Origin: Amphiduros pacificus
Lineage: Eukaryota; Annelida; Polychaeta; Phyllodocida; Hesionidae
Reading direction: 5' to 3'
Length of the DNA: 64,000 nt
NCBI GenBank assembly: GCA_949316495.1
Contig: OX439011.1
Location: forward strand, 20,923,995-20,987,994
Position numbers and translations under genes: made by a program. The notes under the pieces are model-generated. The model was not told the DNA's origin. It did no database searches and saw only the letters and a list, made by a program, of their open reading frames with translations. Below, piece by piece: positions 47,426 to 58,374 of this stretch (position 1 is its first letter; the number at the start of each line of letters is the position of its first letter).

Positions 47426-49437
47426 CATGACATAAACATGGTTATAAATTTTATCAATTTACATAGGATTTGCGCAATCATAGGATTGGTTGATAATTAT
47501 GAAATTGCCTTGACAACACACAACAAATAAACATTGTATATTTGTCATAGAATAAATGATATGATTTGTATAAAGCAATTGTTATAAAAATTGCGCCCAG
47601 TGACCTCGCCTTCATCATCATGTGCACATGCAGAAGAAGCAAATTGTTACAAAAACATACAATATGGCCCTGCTCTGTCAGTTCTTGGTTGAATTAAATC
47701 ATTGACAACTCAAAATTGACAACTCAAGTCAGATGATCTTTATATTCATTTTCATCTTACGACATAGAAGAGAGATCAATGGGCGAAGGCTATGATTGTA
47801 TGCGCAAAGACATGACTCTGACTTGTAAATCTTGTAAGAATTTTACATACGATCATTGCTTTATAAGATCAAGTAATGTCAAGTGTCACTGATTGATATA
47901 CCCAAGTATAGCACATATATAATCAACTATCCATGTTTTGTTGGATAATATAATGATTGACAAAGACCAAAATGTGCGGAATTGACGGTTGTTAGTCCTA
48001 TATTTGGAGATGTCTCTGTCTCCCTATGAGTGGATCTCAGCCCTGGGTGAGGCTATATCTCGGTAATTTAAATAGATGAGCAGCAGACAGAAACAGCCAT
48101 TTGACTCAAAAGAATTTTACTAACCCCATGTACCCTTTAGCAGCTGTTTACACTAAACCTATAGTGCAATTGTGGGTTTCCATCTTGTTGCTTTTATGAT
48201 AGGATTTTAGAGAGTTTTTTGTTCACTTCTGATTTTAATTGTGCAGTTCAGGTGTGTTGGTGTTCAATGGGGCAGTATGGTGACCTGCAATCAGCCTATT
48301 GAAAGTTTTTTTTTCAAATATTCAATATATTTATTAAATGTGGATGGATAAGATACGTGGATATAAGCTCCTTCCATTTAAAATTTATGTAGAAGGAGAC
48401 AGCCCAGACTTTGTAAACTAACCAAGTGGCCATTTGCTGATTGCCATTTTGCTCCATAGGACACACATGGCAGAACTGCCAAAATCAAAAAAATTCAGAA
48501 CCAGAATTATTTTAATAATAATCCTATGATGTCCGTACGCACATTGTCCACAGTAACAAAGGTGGGAAGCGGTGATCACCACGTGTCTACATCTCAACAT
48601 CGCAAAGATGGCTTTCTCAGAATGAATAACTGAGGAAAACTGAGGGTCATTTGGGGCAGCTACGTATAGTCTAGTATAATATATATGCATAAGCTTCACT
48701 GGCTGATGTTGCAATCAAAATAATAAGAGCATTCTACGGCTAGATCTGCCTAGATGTCTCGCCGCTCACTCCAAGTGATTTATAATATATTCTGAGAGGT
48801 CAGAGAGAATTAATTGATTTGAAGTCAGTGTTGAAATTATGATCTATTTTTCCTCAATTAGGAGTATATTGAAATGTGGAGATAAAACAATGAAAAATAA
48901 ATCATGGCAGGAGCCCAGTAAAGTATTGCATAGATTGTTGGTGTTCTGTTATTGGTAATAATTCAACATATACAAGGAATAAAAATAAGAAAATTGTTTC
49001 TGAATTCCTTACCTACCCTAGTTCAAACCAGCTACCCCAAAGGTTTTTGGGACTTTGCAGGTGGAAAAAATACATATTTTTCAGTTTGGCCTTTCTACAG
49101 ATATAATTTTGTTTATGAAGCTGAGGCAGGGATGGATGTGATGGTCATTCACATTGAGTAATAAATCAAGCACTATTTGCACTTGATTTATAACTTCTGA
49201 TTGGCTTACGCTGATTAAACCATGTGACAAGATGGTAAATCCAGATCAAACATTTAGAATGACTATTAAAATGTTCTATTGAAATGTTCATCACGATGAT
49301 ATTTGAAAAAACTGCTTCCTTATCAAGTATGGGATTTTGACCACTCGAAATTAACATTGTTTTTACTACCTTTAGAAAATTATGATTTCCTTTTGAAGAA
49401 AGTTTCTGTTTTTTTTCCAGCAAAGTGGTGTTCAGTG

Positions 49438-50040
49438 CCATATGTTACGGCACTCATATTCTCATTACTATTGCCATGTGATATGGCACTCATATTCTCA
49501 TTACTATTGCCATGTGATATGGCACTCATATTCTCATTACTATTGCCATGTGGTATGGCACTCATATTCTCATTACTATTGCCATGTGATATGACACTCA
49601 TATTCTCATTACTATTGCCATGTGATATGACACTCATATTCTCATTACTATTGCCATGTGGTATGGCACTCATATTCTCATTACTATTGCCATGTGATAT
49701 GACACTCATATTCTCATTACTATTGCCATATGTTACGGCACTCATATTCTCATTACTATTGCCATGTGGTATGGCACTCATATTCTCATTACTATTGCCA
49801 TGTGATATGGCACTCATATTCTCATTACTATTGCCATGTGGTATGGCACTCATATTCTCATTACTATTGCCATGTGATATGACACTCATATTCTCATTAC
49901 TATTGCCATGTGGTATGGCACTCATATTCTCATTACTATTGCCATGTGATATGGCACTCATATTCTCATTACTATTGCCATGTGGTATGGCACTCATATT
50001 CTCATTACTATTGCCATGTGATATGGCACTCATATTCTTA
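49438..50040. repeat. 36-bp tandem array upstream of ASB8, about 17 copies
   Basis: Unit CTCATATTCTCATTACTATT plus GCCATGTGATATGGCA. The flank before it (49360-49450) resembles the ASB8 first coding exon acceptor region (50690-50790): AAGTTTCTGTTTTTTTTCCAG, then GTGGTGTTCAGTGCCATATG, against TTTTCAGCATAGGGTGGTGTGTAGTACCATG. It may derive from a duplicate of that junction. Confidence 0.85.
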
Positions 50041-50777
50041 TTATGTGTCAGAGAAGTTAAAGTTTCCCTTTAAATATTCATACTGATGGTATTGGAACAA
50101 ATTGCTGCCTCAGTTTGTTTTGGTTTTCATCCAGTTTAACATTCTCATTACTATTTATTTTTACAATTTCCAGTTTCCATTTAAAAAAAATCTTTGCTTC
50201 TTTTTGTTTCTTTTTATTTAACCAAATTCCCTCCATTTAAACTAAATAGAACAATATTTGGAGTAAACCTGTTCTTGAATTTACATAATTAAACCTGCAA
50301 ATGTTCTCATTTTTATCATAAAAATCTTGGGAAATTTTGAGAAATATGATATTTTGTTTACTTCTAATTTTGTATCACTGGGCAGTGATGAGGTCTAATG
50401 CAACAGATACAGATTAATGGATTAGTCATAAAAGATCAATGCATGATGTTTTCATGTGTATGAATAAACATTGATGCTATCGGGACCAATATACAAATGT
50501 ATGTTATCTGTTTAGTTGACTTTGACATGCTATAAAGGTGCATTATTTCATGTAGTTGAAGGAGCAATGATGTCAATGAAATAGTGACATCTTACTTTTT
50601 GGTATCACAGCACAATCAACAACACATCCCATACAGCTGTGATCCTCTGTATAAAGTGCCCCTGTTCCCCCTTACATTAGTACTCTCATTACTATTTTTG
50701 GAAGTTATAGTTTCTTTTTTTTCAAGAAATGTTTCTTGTTTTTTTGTAATTTTCAGCATAGGGTGGTGTGTAGTACC

Positions 50778-52984
50778 ATGTGGTACATCATGTCTAATGT
50801 GCAGCAAGCGCACCATCTCTCTGACCGTCTCATCCGCTCCATCTCGCACTGGCACACTATCCCCGGAGATAATGACGACATCGAGGCCATCCTCGACCAG
50901 GGCGCCGATGTCAACAGGCTGCACGGCACTCTGCTCCCACTCCACTGTGCCTGTATGGTGGCCGATTCCTTCTGTCTACAACTCTTGATCGAAAGAGGGG
51001 CTGAGGTATTGAGACTTTTTACCTATTCTAGAATTCCCATGTTTAACAAGAAAGATATATCTGAAAAAGAAATACTACTGTGCTCTTTCCAAAAAAAATC
51101 TATTTACACTATTTAATGCAACGTTCTCATTGCAATTGGTGGGTAAAAATGGATGATGTCATGGTTTGGGAATTAGCTACGTACATTAGAGTAAGATTTT
51201 GGAGTAAAAAGCATCTCAGACCAGGATTAACAAAGTTATGACAATTTTCGTAAGAATTGAGGATCATTGCAGTTTGAGTTAAATGTGAGTTAAATCCCCA
51301 ACAATGATTCATGTGAATTTCTGGATGGTTATATCTATGTTTAATGCCTGATTCAGGTGAACTCCCTGGATGGTTATATCTATGTTTAATGCCTGATTCA
51401 GGTGAACTCCCTGGATGGTTATATCTATGTTTAATGCCTGATTCAGGTGAACTCCCTGGATGGTTATATCTATGTTTAATGCTTGATTCAGGTGAACTCC
51501 CTGGATGGTTATATCTATGTTTAATGCCTGATTCAGGTGAACTCTCTGGATGGTTATATCTATGTTTAATGCCTGATTCAGATGAACTCCCTGGATGGTT
51601 ATATCTATGTTTAATGCCTGACTCAGGTGAACTCCCTGGATGGTTATATCTATGTTTAATGTCTGATTCAGGTGAACTCCCTGGATGGTTATGGCCGAGC
51701 AGCCCTCCACTATGCAGCAGAAAAAGACGCAACATGTGTGGAAATATTACTGGCAAACGGAGCAGATTCAAATATCAGAGACAGTAAGTATCAGATATCA
51801 GAGACAGCATGTACTCGAGACCCAGATATCAGAGACAGTAAGTATCATGATATATACTTGAGACCCAGATATCAGAGACAGTAAGTATCATGATATATAC
51901 TTGAGACCCAGATATCAGAGACAGTAAGTATCATGATATATACTTGAGACCCAGATATCAGAGACAGTAAGTATCATGATATATACTCGAGATCCAGATA
52001 TCAGAGACAGTAAGTATCATGATATATATTTGAGACCCAGATATCAGAGACAGTAAGTATCATGATATATATTTGAGACCCAGATATCAGAGACAGTAAG
52101 TATCATGATATATACTTGAGACCCAGATATCAGAGACAGTAAGTATCATGATATTTACTCAAGACACAACATGTGTGGAAATATTACTGGCAAACGGAGC
52201 AGATTCAAATATCAGAGACAGTAAGTATCAGATATCAGAGACAGTAAGTATCAGATATCAGAGACAGTATGTATCATGATATATATTCGAGACCCAGATA
52301 TCAGAGATAGTAAGTATCACAATATATACTCAAGACCCAGATATCAGAGACAGTAAGCATCATGATCTATACTCAAAACACAGATATCAGAGACAGTAAC
52401 TCGAGACCCAGATATCACATATCAAAAGCAGTAAATATAATGATATATTGGTTTTTATAGGTAACCAAGATACGTCCTTACACTGGGCATCGTTCAAGAA
52501 CAACGCTCGGTGCGTGCGCACTCTCATCCAGCATGGGGCGTTGGTAGATGCCCTTGACTACAACGCGGACACGCCCCTCAGCTGGGCAGTGTTCAAGGGC
52601 AGTCTGGAAAGCATCAAGATCCTCCTGGAGTACAATGCAAAGATAAACACTTCAAACTTAGATGGGAATACGCCACTGATGCGGGCAGCATCCATACAGG
52701 CCACCGGCCTTAATACAGACAAAGATGATGCCTGCCTGGAACTGCTAATCAAAGCCAATGGACAGTTTGATTTACGATTAGAAAACGGAACTTTACCAAA
52801 TCCTGTTGGCCGGGATAACAAGTTGTGTGAAATACTCTTGCCTTACTGTGTAAATCCCAGACCCCTGCAGCATCTGTGTCGGTACGCTCTCCGGCAGTAT
52901 CTAGGGAACAAATATCTGCCCAATGCTATCCCCGAACTACCCATCCCAGGACGGCTACAAGAAATGCTACTGTTACAGAGATAG
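50778..52984 (+). CDS. ASB8: Ankyrin repeat and SOCS box protein 8
   Basis: Three coding exons, 50778-51005 (exon begins about 50757 after TTTTCAG), 51672-51783 and 52461-52984, join in phase to 287 aa (human 288). ASB8 is a substrate receptor of Cullin-5/Elongin BC ubiquitin ligases. It starts MWYIMSNVQQAHHLSDRLIR, where human has SSSMWYIM. Ankyrin repeats follow: GADVN..HGTLLPLHCACMV, then NSLDGYGRAALHYAAEKDA, TSLHWASFKNNARCVRTLI, ALDYNADTPLSWAVFKGSL and LDGNTPLMRAAS. The SOCS box is C-terminal: LQHLCRYALRQYLG (BC box) and IPELPIPGRLQEMLLL (Cul5 box), then stop TAG. Exon 2 lies between two tandem arrays that copy its own splice junctions, and the terminal codons are amplified in the 3' flank. 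5' UTR exons were not identified. Confidence 0.96.
51310..51692 (+). repeat. 45-bp tandem array copying the ASB8 exon 2 acceptor, about 8 copies
   Basis: Unit GTGAACTCCCTGGATGGTTA plus TATCTATGTTTAATGCCTGA and TTCAG. Each unit is a GATTCAG acceptor followed by the first 21 nt of exon 2 (VNSLDGY) and 24 nt of intron. The last copy runs into the real exon at 51672. Confidence 0.96.
51770..52440 (+). repeat. 43-bp tandem array copying the ASB8 exon 2 donor, about 14 copies
   Basis: Unit GTAAGTATCATGATATATAC plus TTGAGACCCAGATATCAGAG and ACA. Every unit ends with the last ~13 nt of exon 2, ATATCAGAGACA, followed by the GTAAGTATC donor. At 52164-52220 a longer copy carries the final ~57 nt of exon 2 inside the intron. 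Confidence 0.96.
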
Positions 52985-53875
52985 TTATGTACCCATCCCA
53001 GGACGGTTACAAGAAATGCTACTGTTACAGAGATAGTTATGTACCCATCCAAGGGCGGTTACAAGAAATGCTACTGTTACAGAGATAGTTATGTACCCAT
53101 CACAGGACAGTTACAAGAAATGCTACTGTTACAGAGATAGTTATGTACCCATCCCAGGGCGGTTACAAGAAATGCTACTGTTACAGAGATAGTTATGTAC
53201 CCATCCCAGGACGGTTACAAGAAATGCTACCGTTACAGAGATAGTTATGTACCCATCCCAGGACGGTTACAAGAAATACTACTGTTACAGATATAGTTAT
53301 GTACCCATCCCAGGGCGGTTACAAGAAATGCTACCGTTACAGAGATAGTTATGTACCCATCCCAGGGCGGTTACAAGAAATGCTACCGTTACAGAGATAG
53401 TTATGTACCCATCCCAGGGCGGTTACAAGAAATGCTTCTGTTACAGAGATAGTTATGTACCCATCCCAGGGCGGTTACAAGAAATGCTACCGTTACAGAG
53501 ATAGTTATGTACCCATCCCAGGACGGTTACAAGAAATGCTTCTGTTACAGAGATAGTTATGTACCCATCCAGGGCGGTTACAAGAAATGCTACCGTTACA
53601 GAGATAGTTATGTACCCATCCCAGGACGGTTACAAGAAATGCTTCTGTTACAGAGATAGTTATGTACCCATCCCAGGGCGGTTACAAGAAATGCTTCTGT
53701 TACAGAGATAGTTACGTACCCATCCCAGGGCGGTTACAAGAAATGCTACCGTTACAGAGATAGTTATGTACCCATCCCAGGACGGTTACAAGAAATACTA
53801 CCGTTACAGAGATAGTTATGTACCCATCCCAGGACGGTTACAAGAAATACTCCTCCTGCAGAGATAGTTATGTTG
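52931..53875 (+). repeat. 52-bp tandem array copying the ASB8 C-terminal codons and stop, about 18 copies
   Basis: Unit CCCATCCCAGGACGGTTACA plus AGAAATGCTACTGTTACAGA and GATAGTTATGTA. The first unit is the real end of the coding sequence (PIPGRLQEMLLLQR, stop). The others lie downstream, presumably as 3' UTR, and repeat the stop codon each time. Confidence 0.96.
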
Positions 53876-53884
53876 CTGGTCACA

Positions 53885-54120
53885 ATTTAAATTGTAAACT
53901 TGTCAGCAAATGAATTTTTCAGTGATAAATCTCAATGGTGGGAGCAAAATATCTGTTTTTGGTCCAGTTCACATGTGACTAAATGAGGTCACACAAAGCC
54001 ATCCATTAACAGTTTTGTAACATAGATGGCGTGTGATCAAATGATGTCACACAATTGCCATTGTGAGCATATATGGTCACAATTGTGCGTGACCAAATAG
54101 ATGTTTGGCTCCAACGGAAC
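53885..54120. repeat. Dispersed repeat of the GTCACACATGA/GACCAAATAGATG family
   Basis: ATGTGACTAAATGAGGTCAC, GTGATCAAATGATGTCACAC and GTGACCAAATAGATGTTTGG occur in succession. The end TAGATGTTTGGCTC also ends the 13-14 kb array region; 57540-57725 is related. Confidence 0.65.
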
Positions 54121-55059
54121 CGAGCCACACAAGAGATGTGCTTGAGGAAAAACTATTGGTATCTCAAAGCAGATTGCCCCAGCTTTAAATAATGAACGCA
54201 AAATGCTTGGTAGGATTAACAAGGACATAACCCTACTGATCAAAAATATAGAAGAAAAATCGTCCACATTTTTCAGGACCTCTTCATAGTTGCTAAACTT
54301 TGTGACATTATTGGTGTGAAATTATTATGGTGGAACATTTTTATTTTTGTTTAAAAAATGAGGTCACATATAAGGCCAAAATGAAGATATTAACCAGGTG
54401 TGTGTGTGTGTGTGTGTATGTGTGTGTGTGTGTGTGTGTGACAAAATAAAGTCACACATCACAACTTTAAAGATTGTAGCCACAATTTGCCAGACCTGAC
54501 TTTTTCATTAATATGTCAGTAACTGTTTGCCATGATGTGTTAAGAGATTTTGATGGGAATATTTGACAAACTTTCAGCCATCTTGGTTTTGGTGTTTTTA
54601 CATCTTGGCTAAAACAATCACATATGATTTTCCTGGCAACACAAAATGGGCAAATGCTCCATTAACCTCAATCAAGACATCAATTTACACCAGCCATGTG
54701 AAAAAACAGGGTAAAAACATTTTTCCAGCCATTTTATTATTTATGATGGACACAGAAATAGCTTGGCTTGTTACCATGTACATGTAAATATCTGTGTTGT
54801 AAATATCAGGCTATTACCTCAATGGTTTTAGTGCAATAGTTAAAATTCTTTATCTCTGATGAATCCAAAAGTGACCATTTTTAACAGTGATTGTCTTATA
54901 GGTAAGTAAGCATTGTATACTGCATTACATGGGTAGTATTAATTATAAGTCTTTCAATTTTCTCACACCTCTGACGTCATGGTCTGATATTTGATAGCAT
55001 TCAAAACTAGGAATTCCTGCAGTCATAAATACTCATCTTGCTCCCCAAAATATCATCCA

Positions 55060-55318
55060 ATCAGAATTGACCAAGGGTACACACGATTGAAACCCGCTGG
55101 CGGTAGGTGGCGAAATCCGCCGACCTGCCCGCCTGTACACAATCATGTGCAAAGTGGCACTTTCCACTGGACCAATCGTGTGTAAGCAGCGAGTCCATCC
55201 GCTTTCGCCGGCAGGCAAAACTGCCGCCCAATCGTGTGTAACCGACGATATCTGGCGGTTTGTGGCGGATTTTGGCAGAACCACCGCCTTCAGTCGTGTG
55301 CACCCAAATATCAGGTGT
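55060..55318. mobile_element. MITE-like element, ~255 bp, GC-rich, with ~27-bp inverted ends
   Basis: The left end AAGGGTACACACGATTGAAA, then CCCGCTGG, matches the reverse complement of the right end (TTGGGTGCACACGACTGAAG, then GCGGTGG). The interior is clearly more GC-rich than the flanks and repeats CAATCGTGTGTAA-like phrases. Noncoding. Confidence 0.7.
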
Positions 55319-57094
55319 CTGACCAAACTCCAACAGAGGGCGACATGGTAATAGTTTTAAAATTGATTTCTCAACACATGAGTCATGTTTGAATATGTAC
55401 TTCTTTTTTTTTTGACATGTTCTGAAAAGTGGGTGGAATTTAGCTTTTGTGACAGTTAAGGAAATGAGGTGTATAATATTGTATTATACTGAGTGTTTAT
55501 TCGTGGCCAATAAGGTAATATGTAATGTTCTTACATGCTAACTATATGAAATATATTATATGATTACATAAACATGTCTCCTGATCTGTAGACATAGATG
55601 GAGCTGTGAGTGAGGTCTGGGCTATATCTCAGCAAATTAAACGGATAAGCATCTGACAGAAGAACATGGCCTCAATCCATGTGTAGATAAAAAAATCTCA
55701 CTTAAGAAGTTTACTAACCCAACAGACCCTTTTATGCAAGACTGAGTCAAAAAGTTTATCTGATAGTTAGTATATTGATTAACGTGGATGGATTAGATAA
55801 ATGGCTGTAAATTCACTCCACTTAAAATTCACAGAGATGGAGACAGTTCCCATATAAATATGACCTACTGAGGGTACAAATCTGTCTAAGATTTCTACCC
55901 TTTGTGTCATTCAATGATATATTATATTCGTTTCATTTACTTACACGTTTATCATGCTTGTAATGATCAATTAAGCCAAAAAAAATTTGCTATATTTAAA
56001 ACAAATTCTTTTAATCAGTCAAACAAAACAAATCCTGGTACATTATTAACTCAAACACAGATAAATGTGCAATATAACTTATGGGTATTGTGTTGAATGT
56101 ATGGAATATAGAAAGATAGTATGTGTGTACTTTTATATTGAGAAGAGTTTAATTTATTGCAGGCAAAATGAATCAAATCATGCACATATTTGTATTTGTC
56201 CTTCAAGTTGGTTGTGCTGTTCCAAACCATTAGGAAGTCACAATCTTCATTTCTTGACATCAGATGTTACTAAATATTATGAACAGAGGCCAATGGCCTC
56301 AAGAGCTATGCTAACCATTGCTTTTTAAAATGTTTCAACATTTTCTGAAAATGCCTGTAAATCCTTCATAAATGATCATTGAAACCCATTCCCCGAGTAA
56401 AATTTGCCTCCCTCATTGTAGAAGCTATGCCACACATACCGGTAGCTAAATAGGGGCTAAAATAGGGTTGTATGGTTCTAATTATATATTCGTTATTTGC
56501 CATATATCAAGGAAACAGAATACTGTCCACCAGAGGCACTCAAACCATTAGCTTCACCGTGGTGCCCTCGAGTGGAACCCTCGAGTGGAACCATCCAGTA
56601 TGATCTATTTTCTCTATCTGAGAATTTTCTAATGATATTTACGGTAAGCTAGCAGTGAAAATTTGTCTTTAGAATTAACTCTTGGCAGTCACATATTTCC
56701 AAAACAGTACAGAAAAAGATGTGCAGTCTTTCAATCTTATCCAGATTTCTGATTGGTTATTAATGTTTGCAGCTGATGATTGGCTGAAACTGATGTATAT
56801 TAAGATATTTATGCCAACAGGATATTTTTGTGCGTTTAATGATTTGTTTTGCAATTGTGAAGATTGGATTTGATGTAAAGATCCATGTAATTTTTTTGTG
56901 ATCATCAAATTTATACAACTTCTAGTTGCTAAATTGCTGAGTTTGCTGATATCCTTTAAAATATAATTCTGCCACAAAAAATAATAAATTGGGAGACAGT
57001 ATTTATTTTATCCAGCATACCACATTATGGTCATGAAGTGTGCCTGGATTTTTGTATAGAAAATGACTAGATTTATTTTTTTGAATGTGTCTGG

Positions 57095-57495
57095 ATCAGG
57101 TCATCAAGTGTGCCTGCATCAAGTCACCGAGTGTGCCTGGATCAGGTCACCACATGTGCCTGGATCAGGTCACCAAGTGTGTTTGGATCAGGTCACCAAG
57201 TGTGCCTGGATCAGGTCACCAAGTGTGCCTGGATCAGGTCACCAGTGTGCCTGGATCTGGTCACCAAGAGTGTCTGGATCCGGTCACCAAGTGTGCCTGG
57301 ATCAGGTCACCAGTGTGCCTGGATCAGGTCACCAAGTGTGTCTGGATCAGGTCACCACCAAGTGTGCCTGGATCAAGTCACCGAGTGTGCCTGGATCAGG
57401 TCACCACATGTGCCTGGATCAGGTCACCAGTGTGCCTGGATCAGGTCACCAAGTGTGCCTAGGTCAGGTTACCATATGTGACTGGATCTGGTCGT
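57095..57495. repeat. ~22-bp tandem array, about 17 copies
   Basis: Unit GTGCCTGGATCAGGTCACCA plus AGT, with 19-26-bp variants. Confidence 0.95.
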
Positions 57496-57539
57496 GAAGT
57501 GAAGATATTTTTTGCCACATTTTTAGTCAATAATGTCAA

Positions 57540-57725
57540 AATAAGGTCATGCACAACCATCACATGAATATATTGTACCACACATGACAAAATAGTGACA
57601 TGCAGTGGCCATTTGTGACCAAGTAATGTCATGATCTTTTTGGGTCACATCCATGCATGACCTTATATCCATGCATGACCTTATTGGGTCACATCCATGC
57701 ATGACCAAATAAATGTTTAGTTCCT
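57540..57725. repeat. Dispersed repeat of the GACCAAATAAATGTTT family
   Basis: GGTCATGCACAACCATCACA, CATGACAAAATAGTGACATG and CATGACCAAATAAATGTTTA are divergent relatives of the 24-bp array unit at 13.3-14.1 kb. Confidence 0.6.
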
Positions 57726-58370
57726 TGTCTAACGCCTTTATATAATGTTATAATTATGTTTATGAGTGTTTTGACATGGTTAATCCATAACTCTCATAAA
57801 TATATCAAGACAAGACCAATCAAATAGTATAACTTGAAGAGTGACACAGAATCATTACTTTCATGGTGGAGTAACTATTTCTTCACAAACTGTGTACCAA
57901 AATAGGAATTTCAATGTATTTTAATATATTTATTGCAACCAAGAATCTGCTATACCATTCCATCCTTATAGAGTAGTTGTCAAGATCATTTAGCTTTGAA
58001 AATATACATGTGCATGCTCAATGTTCCAGACTCCATAAACATTATAACTAAATGATCCTTCATATTATTGTAGGTTGAAACACATATTTTAAAGATCTGG
58101 AAACATTGACCCAAACTTTAATAGTGTTTGGATCCTCAAACCATATTCATAGGAGACATTTAAATTGACTGGTCATGTTTGTTGAATTAAACTGGCACCA
58201 TATCCTAGACAGAACACTGGTTTTAATAATGGTTTGCTAGTTTTGATATTAGTTCACCGATTTAAATGATACACAAGAATTATATTCTTTGGCAAAATAT
58301 AACATATTATTCTATTACATGTTTGTGTTTTTATTTGAAAGGTACAATATTGAAATGTTTCCTTCAGGAT
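57726..58370. other. AT-rich spacer without a recognised feature
   Basis: No coding, RNA or repeat feature was seen between the dispersed repeat and the large 43-bp array. Confidence 0.6.
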
Positions 58371-58374
58371 TTTA

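Larger units (their letters stand above)
45260..49437. other. Intergenic region between the P450 and ASB8
   Basis: No gene was recognised. It contains dispersed repeats at 46430-46555, 46740-46840 and 47330-47420, AT-rich spacers, and possibly undetected 5' UTR exons of ASB8. Confidence 0.65.
53876..57090. other. Intergenic region downstream of ASB8
   Basis: No gene was recognised. It holds the dispersed repeats listed, a (TG)n tract at about 54400-54440, and otherwise AT-rich sequence. Confidence 0.65.

Noticed and set aside
49303-50073. 256-codon frame with repeated ALIFSLLLPCDM, membrane-like
   Set aside because: A 36-bp array, open on both strands. Hydrophobic only by repeat composition.
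51127-51787. Repeat frames on both strands across ASB8 intron 1
   Set aside because: A 45-bp array derived from the exon 2 acceptor; the real exon 2 begins at 51672.
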